In this document: positions 8,101 through 15,300 of the stretch, piece after piece
How positions within the stretch are numbered: position 1 is the first letter of the stretch
Layout: every line of letters begins with the position of its first letter
Assembly: GCA_045640725.1 (NCBI GenBank)
Contig: JAZUFN010000142.1
Span: forward strand, 1-20,938
Reading direction: 5' to 3'
Length of the DNA: 20,938 bases
DNA from: RGIG3528 sp045640725
GTDB lineage: Bacteria > Bacillota > Clostridia > Lachnospirales > Lachnospiraceae
Position numbers and translations under genes: made by a program
Notes under the pieces: model-generated
Database searches by the model: none
What the model was told of the DNA's origin: nothing
Seen by the model: the letters and a program-made list of their open reading frames with translations, nothing else

Positions 8101-8704
8101 GCATAGAATCCACCTCATCGTCAAAGAGCTCTATACGGGTAGGCAGATCTTCATTAAGAGGGAAAATATCGATAATACCACCACGAACAGCAAATTCTCC
8201 CGGTCCGGATACCTGATCCTGGCGTTCATAACCAATAGCCGTCAGCTGAGCTGTCAACTTTTTTATGTCAATAATATCTGTGTCTTTTATTTCGATTACA
8301 TTCTTTTTAATTCTTTCCGGAGGCAGAATTTTATCCAGCATGGCATCCACAGAAGTCACCACTGTGACACGCTCACCTGATAAAAGCTTTCTGATAACAG
8401 CCATACGCTCTTTTACCACTGCAGTACCTTTTACATCTGCACTGTAAAAAATCAGATCCTTGGCAGGATATAAGCATACATTCCTGTCATAAAGTCTGAG
8501 ATCCTCGTAGACCTCCCGGGCATGGAGCTCATTTCCTGCCACATAAAGAGCTGTCTTATAGGGCGCAAAAAGAGAAGCCGCCAGGTGACATTTTTGCGAA
8601 TCCGAACAGCCTGTCACACTCACAGGTGTACGAAATTTGGAAAGTGCCGCAGCTACTTCAGCTCTTTCAGGCATGTGTTCTGTTAATCGAATAAGATTAT
8701 TCAT
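5165..8704 (-). CDS. mfd: Transcription-repair coupling factor Mfd
   Basis: Full-length Mfd, 1179 residues. It removes RNA polymerase stalled at DNA lesions and recruits UvrA to the template strand. The UvrB-like N-terminal region spans about 1-400. The RNA-polymerase-interacting CarD-like domain is at about 500-570 (SFGDYVVHERNGLGIYRG). The RecG-like translocase follows, with Walker A GDVGFGKTE near 655, DEEQRFG near 756, LTATPIPRT near 781 and the helicase motif QLRGRVGRSDR near 928. The C-terminal regulatory D7 domain is at about 1010-1150. All motifs look intact. The start at 8704 has AAGGA just upstream and lies 13 bases after pth. The gene is second in pth-mfd-prsA-like, a conserved order in many Firmicutes. 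Confidence 0.97.
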   Translation of the reverse strand: MNNLIRLTEHMPERAEVAAALSKFRTPVSVTGCSDSQKCHLAASLFAPYKTALYVAGNELHAREVYEDLRLYDRNVCLYPAKDLIFYSADVKGTAVVKERMAVIRKLLSGERVTVVTSVDAMLDKILPPERIKKNVIEIKDTDIIDIKKLTAQLTAIGYERQDQVSGPGEFAVRGGIIDIFPLNEDLPTRIELFDDEVDSMRTFDAESQRSGENSVIHGLTVYPATEFVLTDHEMQEGFQRIDEEEISQEQKLRSMTKNEEATRLKHSVHSAMENIELTRGRAAVDSFAVSFYDRLVSFVDYFDKDSIIIFDEPVRMEEKAEAVTKEFQEGMMGRLENGYILPSQADVIWGYKDIFARASGKRLAILSTLEYGFAGIKVKESYNIYTRNINNYITSFDLLVRDVQNFKAKKYKTVIVTGSQARARRLTEELREAEVNAVYVDDPEREILQGEVVVVNGPLHKGFEYISARVAVLAEGDSFGADRKKNKKKRAASGREVLSLHELSFGDYVVHERNGLGIYRGIEKLEQDKTAQDYVKIEYGDGVLYIPATGLETIQKYASGDADKKPKVNKLNSTEWKRTHDRVKHAVADIADQLVKLYAIRSTQPGHAFAPDNTWVTEFEEMFPYQETEDQLRAIEDTKRDMESNRIMDRLICGDVGFGKTEIALRAAFKAVQDNKQVVVLVPTTILAQQHYNTFKSRVMKYPVNVELLSRFRTPAQQRETLKGVAAGTVDILIGTHRVLSQDVKFKNLGLLVIDEEQRFGVTHKEKIKEMKKDVDVLTLTATPIPRTLHMSLSGIRDMSVLEEAPVDRLPIQTFVMEHNDELIREAITREVARGGQVYFVYNRVNGIEERAARLQELLPDLNIVFAHGQMSERELERIMYDFISGEIDVLVATTIIETGLDISNVNTIIIDNADKMGLSQLYQLRGRVGRSDRTAYAFLMYSRGQVLTEVAEKRLKAIRDFTELGSGFRIAMRDLEIRGAGNVLGAEQSGHMAEVGYDLYCKMLDTAVKKAKGEAVELEEFDTVIKMSIDAYIPESYIKNETQKLDMYKRIAMVETEEERMDVLDELTDRYGEPPAVVDNLLHVAKIKAMCHSLYITQLVSAGDVIKFWLYPRAVFKNELIDGFLTAHSPMVKLTWGDNPCLTYILPKEKKKLTQKETEKRLVDSITRFLEDMKVLI

Positions 8705-8717
8705 TATGTTCCTTCTA

Positions 8718-9287
8718 TTACAGCTTCTTCTTATTGAAAAGATTCATGGCTGCCTGCAGATTGTCCTGTAAAAACAGCTCTACCGTCTCATATACTTCAT
8801 CAAAGGTATTTTTAATAATTTTGTTTTCTTCTGCTGAAAAATGCCCCAGCACATAATCAGCCAGATCCCAGTCCTTGGGCTTTTCTCCTACTCCGATACG
8901 GATTCTGCTGAAATTCTCGGTGCCCAGGTGCTTTATTATATTTTTAATACCGTTATGTCCACCGGCAGAGCCCTTTTCCCTAATGCGGATAAAGCCGGGC
9001 TCCAGACAGATATCATCATATATCACCACCAGGTCTTCATAGCTGCATTTATAATAATTTACCACTTCTATCACAGCTTCACCGGACAGATTCATATAAG
9101 TCTGAGGCTTCACCAGTATCACTTTTTGCCCTGCTATGACACCGCTACCGCAAAGAGCCTTGAACTTTTTATCATGCACCTTGATCCCTGCCCTGTCAGC
9201 TATGTAGTCCAGGGCTGCAAAACCGATATTGTGTCTGGTACCTGTATATTCATCTGTGGGATTACCCAGTCCTACTATAATCTTCAT
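8718..9287 (-). CDS. pth: Peptidyl-tRNA hydrolase
   Basis: This 189-residue enzyme cleaves the ester bond of peptidyl-tRNAs that drop off the ribosome, recycling tRNA. Family residues are present: GLGNP with Asn9, TRHNIGF with catalytic His19, the YMNLSGE segment, the acidic VIYDDICL segment holding the catalytic Asp, and the GSAGGHNG loop with FSRIRIGVG. I place the start at 9287 (MKIIVGLGNP), preceded by AAGGA at good spacing. An in-frame ATG at 9329 would add 14 residues without homology. It heads the pth-mfd-prsA-like operon behind the promoter at 9341-9369. Confidence 0.96.
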   Translation of the reverse strand: MKIIVGLGNPTDEYTGTRHNIGFAALDYIADRAGIKVHDKKFKALCGSGVIAGQKVILVKPQTYMNLSGEAVIEVVNYYKCSYEDLVVIYDDICLEPGFIRIREKGSAGGHNGIKNIIKHLGTENFSRIRIGVGEKPKDWDLADYVLGHFSAEENKIIKNTFDEVYETVELFLQDNLQAAMNLFNKKKL

Positions 9288-9340
9288 ATTCTTATCCTTT
9301 TCTTCTACAGTTCCTTTATTTATCATCATATCAACTTATT

Positions 9341-9369
9341 ATTGTAACCCATTTCCATTAAGTAGACAA
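9341..9369 (-). promoter_or_regulatory. SigA-type promoter of pth-mfd-prsA-like operon
   Basis: On the minus strand: TTGTCT (4/6), 17-base spacer, TACAAT (5/6). Predicted start is near 9334, giving a leader of about 47 bases. Its -35 box lies at the tail of the spoVG terminator, so the two operons are packed end to start. Confidence 0.6.
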
Positions 9370-9406
9370 GAAAAAACCGCAACCTGTATATCTCAACGGC
9401 TGCGGT
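9365..9406 (-). terminator. Terminator after spoVG
   Basis: On the minus strand ACCGCAGCC (from 9406) pairs with GGTTGCGGT (ending 9376) as nine pairs with one G-U, around a 13-base loop. TTTTTTCTTG follows. It is a typical intrinsic terminator that separates glgC-glgD-spoVG from pth-mfd. Confidence 0.85.
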
Positions 9407-9437
9407 CATCTCCCTAATTTACTTTTTACTCTTTTAA

Positions 9438-9716
9438 TTAGTCTTCTGTAACAGAATCTTCAGTCAGAGACTTTTCATAGTGCTCTAAAATGAGCTTCTG
9501 CATAGCCTCTCTGGTAGAGCAGTTAATAGGATGGGCAATGTCTTTGTACTCACCCTCGCCTGTTTTACGGCTTGGCATAGCTATGAATAAGCCCTTGTCT
9601 CCATCGATGATCTTAATATCGTGTACTACGAATTCGTCATCCAGTGTGATGGAAGCAACAGCCTTCATCTTGCCCTCCTTCTCTACTTTTCTGATTCTTA
9701 CATCTGTGATGTTCAT
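9438..9716 (-). CDS. spoVG: SpoVG family RNA/DNA-binding regulator
   Basis: This 92-residue protein matches SpoVG over its whole length. It starts MNITDVRIRKVE, continues with the strand-rich core ITLDDEFVVHDIKIID and GLFIAMPSRK, and ends with the helix STREAMQKLILEHYE and an acidic tail. SpoVG proteins bind RNA and DNA and act as broad post-transcriptional regulators. The sporulation name does not imply that this organism sporulates. AAAGGAGAG lies upstream of the start. It follows glgD by 33 bases with no terminator between, so it is the last gene of the glgC-glgD-spoVG transcript. Confidence 0.95.
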   Translation of the reverse strand: MNITDVRIRKVEKEGKMKAVASITLDDEFVVHDIKIIDGDKGLFIAMPSRKTGEGEYKDIAHPINCSTREAMQKLILEHYEKSLTEDSVTED

Positions 9717-9749
9717 AAAAATAACTCTCCTTTAAATATTACTTAGCAT

Positions 9750-10880
9750 TTAAACACTTCCGATTTTCAGTCGGTCTCCCTTAACAACAACCACTTTAAC
9801 TTCACCATTCTCCCCAATGAACGTGGAGTTAGGTTTAATTGTACCTCTGCTCTCAACGATACAATTCTCAATGTAGGTATTGTCACCAATATGTACATCA
9901 TTAAGAATAATGGAATTCTTAATAGTACAATTGTTCCCTACGTAAACCTTTTTAAAAAGAACGGAATTGTCTATAACGCCATTTATAATACACCCACTGG
10001 ACACAAGGGAATGATTCACCCTCGCACCGGGATTGTATTTAGCCGGAGGATTATCATCTATCTTGGAGTATACATCAGGATACTCCTTGAAGAAGTAATC
10101 GTGAATTTCCTTTTTGAGGAAATCCTTGTTGGTCTGGAAGTAGGCTTCAACAGTCGCGATATTAGCCCAATATCCTTCCATATCGTAAGCATAGATGTGT
10201 TTAACATCCTTATATCGAATAATTATGTCGGAAACCAGATCGTTTCTGTCTTCCTCCATGGCTTTTTCCAAAAGATCAATAAGCTGCCTGCGTCGGATAA
10301 TGTATACGCCGGTAGAAATACGATGTGACTTGGTCACCAGTGGCTTTTCTTCCATGTCGGTAATCCGCATATCTTCATCAACCGTCACCAGTCCGAAACG
10401 GGAAACATCCTCAGACTCCGGCATTTTACGTGTAACTACCGTCACATCGGCACGTTTTGCAATATGGTATTCCAGGACTTTATTATAGTCCATTTTATAT
10501 ATGCAATCACCGGATGCGATAACCACGTATGGCTCGTGACTGTTTTTAAGGAATGAAAGATTCTGAGCAATAGCATCTGCTGTGCCCTGATACCAGTAGC
10601 TGTTTTCCGGAGTAATGGTAGGAGTGAAAACAAATAGTCCACCCTGCTTACGTCCGAAATCCCACCATTTGGAGGAGGAAAGATGCTCGTTCAGCGATCT
10701 GGAATTGTACTGTGTCAGTACCGCTACTTTCTGAACATGGGAATTGGTCATGTTGGAAAGTGTGAAGTCGATGGCTCTGTAGCTGCCGCCAATAGGCATG
10801 GCAGAGATGGCACGCTTGTTGGAAAGCTCTCTCATCTTTGTGCTGTTACCACCTGCAAGAATAATACCTATCGCTCTCAT
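9750..10880 (-). CDS. glgD: GlgD, ADP-glucose pyrophosphorylase regulatory-type subunit
   Basis: This 376-residue paralogue of GlgC has an N-terminal nucleotidyltransferase fold and a C-terminal left-handed beta-helix rich in hexapeptide-like repeats (about 285-365). The nucleotide-binding loop reads LAGGNSTKMREL (8-19) in place of the GGxGxRL pattern seen in the GlgC next door, and the GGDHIYKMDY site has become SGDCIYKMDY (123-132, Asp125 kept). These changes fit GlgD, which in Firmicutes pairs with GlgC and raises its activity while being weakly or not catalytic alone. Its ATG overlaps the glgC stop by one base (TAATG) with AGGTGA upstream, so the subunits are co-translated. It acts in glycogen synthesis in the cytoplasm. 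Confidence 0.93.
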   Translation of the reverse strand: MRAIGIILAGGNSTKMRELSNKRAISAMPIGGSYRAIDFTLSNMTNSHVQKVAVLTQYNSRSLNEHLSSSKWWDFGRKQGGLFVFTPTITPENSYWYQGTADAIAQNLSFLKNSHEPYVVIASGDCIYKMDYNKVLEYHIAKRADVTVVTRKMPESEDVSRFGLVTVDEDMRITDMEEKPLVTKSHRISTGVYIIRRRQLIDLLEKAMEEDRNDLVSDIIIRYKDVKHIYAYDMEGYWANIATVEAYFQTNKDFLKKEIHDYFFKEYPDVYSKIDDNPPAKYNPGARVNHSLVSSGCIINGVIDNSVLFKKVYVGNNCTIKNSIILNDVHIGDNTYIENCIVESRGTIKPNSTFIGENGEVKVVVVKGDRLKIGSV

Positions 10881-12151
10881 TACATGTCACCTCCCTTAAT
10901 GATGTTGTCGCCGGATTCAAGTCTGCAATTCGGGTAGTCCTCTTTTGTGGTGATACCTGAAATTGCTGTATTTTTTCCAATAGACACATCGGAAGGAATG
11001 ACTGACGGCTCACCGATAGTAACAATACCATCGGTATAAACTGCAGGCTTCCATTTATTTTCTCTTTCCTCGCCATTACCCATGATGACTCTGTCACCAA
11101 TGGTACAACGCTCAGCTATAATAGCCTTGGTAATCTCACAATTGGATCCGATAACCGTACCTGACATAACTATGGAATCACGGATAACTGTACCCGGACC
11201 TACGATAACACCGGGGCCAAGAATGGAATTATATACCTCTCCGTACACCTCAGCTCCTTCACTGACCAGAGCACGCTCTATCACAGCGTTTTCACCGATA
11301 TAGGAAGGTGTGATAACATCTGTCTTGGTATATATCTTCCAAAACTCCTCGTAGAGATTGAATACCGGGAGCAAGTCAATAAGCTCCATATTGGACTCCC
11401 AGTATGACTGTAAAGTACCTACATCTTTCCAATAGCCTGTAAATGTATATGCAAAAATCCTTTTTCCATTCTCGTGGCAGAAAGGAATGATATGCTTACC
11501 AAAGTCACAGCCCGGCTGGTCCTTAAGTGCCAGCAAAGAATCACGAAGCACGTTCCAATTGAAAATGTAGATACCCATGGATGCCAGATTGGATCTGGGA
11601 TGAGCAGGCTTTTCTTCGAACTCCTGAATGCGACCTTCTTCATCCGTGATGACTACGCCAAATCGGCTGGCTTCTTCAATGGGAACAGGAATAGTCGCCA
11701 GCGTCACATCGGCCTTGTGAGCCTTATGGTAATCCAGCACCATCTCATAGTCCATCTTGTAGATATGGTCACCACCCAGAATAAGCACATATTCGGGATT
11801 GTAATACTCCATGTACTTTAAATTCTGATAAATGGCATTGGCCGTGCCGGTATACCATTCAGTGTGTACGCTCTTTTCATACGGTGGAAGAATAGATACT
11901 CCGCCTACATTTCTGTCCAAATCCCAAGGGATGCCTATGCCTATATGCGTGTTTAGTCTTAACGGCTGATACTGGGTCAAAACACCAACAGTGTCTATAC
12001 CGGAATTAATACAGTTGCTAAGTGGGAAGTCGATAATACGATACTTTCCGCCATATGATACTGCCGGCTTTGCTATTGATGATGTTAGTACACCCAGTCT
12101 GGAGCCCTGACCCCCCGCCAGTAGCATGGCAATCATTTCCTTTTTAATCAT
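10880..12151 (-). CDS. glgC: Glucose-1-phosphate adenylyltransferase GlgC
   Basis: This 423-residue catalytic subunit makes ADP-glucose from glucose-1-phosphate and ATP, the committed step of bacterial glycogen synthesis. Visible motifs are LAGGQGSRL (11-19, nucleotide loop), WYTGTANAIYQN (99-110), GGDHIYKMDY (126-135, with metal-binding Asp128) and FEEKP (178-182, sugar-phosphate site). A beta-helix C-terminal domain follows (about 285-400). The length is normal. The start at 12151 has AGGAGG upstream (after the ATG-proximal GCAGC). It heads the glgC-glgD-spoVG operon behind the promoter at 12233-12260. Confidence 0.96.
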   Translation of the reverse strand: MIKKEMIAMLLAGGQGSRLGVLTSSIAKPAVSYGGKYRIIDFPLSNCINSGIDTVGVLTQYQPLRLNTHIGIGIPWDLDRNVGGVSILPPYEKSVHTEWYTGTANAIYQNLKYMEYYNPEYVLILGGDHIYKMDYEMVLDYHKAHKADVTLATIPVPIEEASRFGVVITDEEGRIQEFEEKPAHPRSNLASMGIYIFNWNVLRDSLLALKDQPGCDFGKHIIPFCHENGKRIFAYTFTGYWKDVGTLQSYWESNMELIDLLPVFNLYEEFWKIYTKTDVITPSYIGENAVIERALVSEGAEVYGEVYNSILGPGVIVGPGTVIRDSIVMSGTVIGSNCEITKAIIAERCTIGDRVIMGNGEERENKWKPAVYTDGIVTIGEPSVIPSDVSIGKNTAISGITTKEDYPNCRLESGDNIIKGGDM

Positions 12152-12210
12152 GCTGCCTCCTCCTGATGTCTTTTATATTTATGTTAATAACATAATCCCC
12201 TATAAAACCG

Positions 12211-12229
12211 ATAAATCACCCCGATTTAT
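12211..12229. promoter_or_regulatory. Perfect inverted repeat at the glgC transcription start (operator candidate)
   Basis: ATAAATC-acccc-GATTTAT is a perfect seven-base inverted repeat placed at about +1 of the glgC promoter (-10 at 12233-12238). It could be a repressor operator or a short 5' hairpin of the glgCD message. I do not recognise the motif. Confidence 0.4.
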
Positions 12230-12232
12230 TTA

Positions 12233-12260
12233 ATTATAACACTTTCAAATAAATTATCAA
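12233..12260 (-). promoter_or_regulatory. SigA-type promoter of glgC-glgD-spoVG
   Basis: On the minus strand TTGATA (5/6), a 16-base spacer, and a perfect TATAAT. Start is predicted near 12226, about 75 bases before glgC. It is divergent from the SigD-like promoter at 12298-12324. Confidence 0.7.
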
Positions 12261-12297
12261 TGTGTTATCCCAGGTTTTCTTGTCTTTTTTTCAAGCT

Positions 12298-12324
12298 TAA
12301 GAAATGCCACTTTTTGGTCGATAT
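12298..12324 (+). promoter_or_regulatory. SigD (sigma-28)-like flagellar promoter
   Basis: TAAG (3/4 of TAAA), exactly 15 bases, then GTCGATAT (7/8 of GCCGATAT). This is the two-box pattern and spacing of SigD/FliA promoters. It predicts a start near 12331, some 60 bases before the large flagellar-associated gene. Flagellin follows in the same direction, which supports the call. Confidence 0.65.
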
Positions 12325-12331
12325 AGATAAC

Positions 12332-12349
12332 GCAGGGGTTATATCCTGC
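12332..12349 (+). other. 5'-terminal hairpin of the flagellar transcript
   Basis: GCAGG (12332-12336) pairs with CCTGC (12345-12349) around an eight-base loop, beginning one or two bases after the predicted sigma-28 start. A stem at the very 5' end commonly protects mRNA from decay. That role is inferred. It lies before the chosen start codon at 12392. Confidence 0.35.
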
Positions 12350-12391
12350 ATGCCAAAAACGAATGTGCACAAACCCTTTTTCGAGGTTATT

Positions 12392-15300
12392 ATGAATATA
12401 CAAAACGCAATAAATGCATATGGTGCAGGCGGTCCCAAGACCAGTAACGGTGCAGCTCTGGAGGAAGCCTTAAAGAAAATCTCCGGTGGGCCAAAAGCTG
12501 CAAAGGAAACAGGCTTTAAGGACTCCATCGAAGCCGCTTTCAGCAGTCAGGAAATCACCGACTCTGCCCGTCAGTCAGAGCTGTATTCCAAAAATATAGG
12601 TGACGAAGATAGCGCCATAGTCAAGGCAGACGATAAAACAGAAGCCGAGAAAAGCCAGGAACAGCTGTCCGATACCGCCAATCGTATGTCTGCAGATGAT
12701 ATGGAAATGCTGATAAATGAAGGCTTTGACATCTTTTCCATGACTGCGGAAGCCATGCAGGCCGCACTAGACCGCATTAAACTGCAAAAAGAAATGTTTG
12801 ATCAGGCTCAGGCAGGCCAGATAGAAAGTAAAATCGATGATAAAGCCGCCATTATGGCTCAGGCTATCGCAAATCTTCCCCACAATCCCAACGCTGAACG
12901 CATAGCAGAAAAGCTTATAAAGGCCAATCTTCCTCTGACCAAGGCCAATATGGAGCGTATCGCAGAAGCCTTGGAGCTCTCAGGTACAGAGACCCGTGTC
13001 ACAAAGGACGAGGCCGAATATCTTATCAGAAACAAACTGGCTCCGACCCTTGAAAATATAGCCGAAGCCCGCACTGCCTACAGCTCTCTTAATAAAAAGG
13101 AACATCCCTTGTCTGATGATGCCTGGAAGCAACTGGAGCCTACAGTCACCCACCTGCTTTTCCAGGCAGGTCTCAAGTCAGGTAGGGAAATGATTGATGC
13201 AGCTCAGGATTTTATTAAAAAGGACATTCCACTGACTGCGGATAACCTTAAGGCTTATGCCCAGATTACCAAAATAAAACTGGGTGATGAAGACATCCTG
13301 ACCAAGGCTGTGGACGCTATTTCCGTCGGCCAAGACCCTAAGCAGACCAATCTTTTATCTGCCAGCAATAAGCAGGTAAGAGCTATCATCCAAAATACAA
13401 ATAATGTAAGCGAGGCTGCAGTAAACGTAGCTGTTGCCAAAAACATGGAGCGTACAGGTGCGAAGACTGCCAACGAGGTCAATCTCTCCCTGTCCGACCT
13501 GACCAAGGCTCAGGAAGAAGTAGACAGTAAGAGCCAGGAAATCCCACGCCTCCTGGAGGATTATACCCATACCGGCGTAGGTCAGGCAGCTTCTATCAGA
13601 GCCCGCCGCCAGCTGGAGGAAATCAAAGCCAAGATGACCTTCGAATCAGCTTATCGTCTGGAAAAAGAAGGTATTCGTATAGATACCGTATCCATGGCCC
13701 GTCTTATAGACAGTCTGAAACTGCTGGAAAATCGCTTTTTCTCAGACTTCTTTACCCAGGCCGGCATAGCCAAGGGGCAGTATAGTCCTGAGGATGTAGC
13801 CCTCCTGCAGCAGACCACCGAAATCTTGGAAGATATTAAAGATATGCCTGCTTCTCTTATCTACACTACCGTAGACAGAGCAGACACTATCACCATGAAT
13901 GAGTTCAACGAAGCCGGTCGTGATGTTAAAGCCAGCAATTTTAACCGCTTTTCTCATACGTTTGAGACTGTTATGACCAGCCCCGATAAAAAATACGGTG
14001 ATTCCTTTACCAAGGCTGTACAAAATGTGGATTCTCTCCTCAAACAGACCGGCATCGAGGTAAACGAAGCTACCCGCAGAGCAGCCAGAATCCTGGGCTA
14101 CGCAGAAGCAGAGATCAATCGCCAAAATCTGGACAAGGTAGCAGCATATGATGATAAGCTGCAGGCTGTACTTAAGGAGCTGCATCCGGCAGTCACAGTC
14201 AGAATGATTCGAGACGGTATAAATCCTCTGGAAAAAAATCTGGACGAGCTATATGAAAAAATAACCGACCTGAAGGAAAAAGAAGGCATCAAGAGCGATG
14301 ACAGCTATTCCAATTTCCTGGTTAATCTGGAGAGCCGTAAGAACCTGACCAAAGACGAAAGATCTGCTTACGTGGCCATCTACAAGGCTTTGCACCAGAT
14401 AGAAGATAAAGAGGAGATGGCTGTCGGCGGCATCTTCAGGCGTGGAGAAGAGCCTACTCTTAAAGGGCTTCTCACTGCTGTGCGCTCCGGTAAAGCTGTA
14501 GGAAGCGATAATTTTATCAACGACACCTTCCAAAATCTGGCAAAACTATCCACAGATGTGGACAAAATAGAAAATAGGATTAAGGCCGGCCTGGGCAACA
14601 GTCAGGGTCCGGACGCAGAGCTTCTAAACAATTTGACCGAATCTGCCGATAAAGAGATTAAGGATATGACCGATGACCTTCACCGTACTGCCGAAGAATG
14701 GGTCAAAGACTTGCAGGATATTGCTGCAAATGGCGAAAACGCCACTCGTTTCCTGGAAGACTTTAACATACTTACTACTATGGAAAATATCTCCGCAGCC
14801 AAGGACCTCATGGCCGGTAACACTGATATTTTCAAAGATTGGAAGAAGTTCAAAAAACTGGAAACAGGTGAAGAGGCTGAGCTTCCTGATTTTACCGGGG
14901 CTCTGGAGTCAAAACAATCTCTGGAAGACGCTTTTACGGAATTTGTCAACGAAACTAAGACGCTTAAATCCACACTTCAGAGAGATGGCTCTTTGTCCAA
15001 GCAGGATATAAAAGCTCTTAAGAAGATGGATACCGGCGTCCGCTTTATGAATCGTCTCTCCAAACGAGAATTTTACCAGATACCTGTAGATACAGGCGAA
15101 GATGTAGTAAACATGAATGTCACTATCCTTAATAACAAAGAAGCGTCTTTAAACAAGGTAATGGTGAACATCCCTACTCAGAATCTGGGTACCGTATCTT
15201 TGGATGCATCTGTTAGTGACAATAAGATGAACTGCTTTATCAAGAGCACCACCAAAGAAGGCATGGCTCTTTTGAAAGACCGACAGCTGAATCTTTTTGC

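Noticed and set aside
9288..9329. Longer N-terminus for Pth
   Set aside because: The added 14 residues precede the universally N-terminal GLGNP motif, and the ATG at 9287 has a good ribosome site.
12271..12301. Possible terminator around the T7 run before the large gene
   Set aside because: There is no GC-rich stem before the T-run on the plus strand, and no plus-strand gene ends there.
12260..12391. Extension of the large flagellar-cluster protein to 12260
   Set aside because: This would start upstream of the sigma-28 boxes and inside the glgC promoter. The extra residues are Cys/Phe-rich and unlike the rest of the protein.
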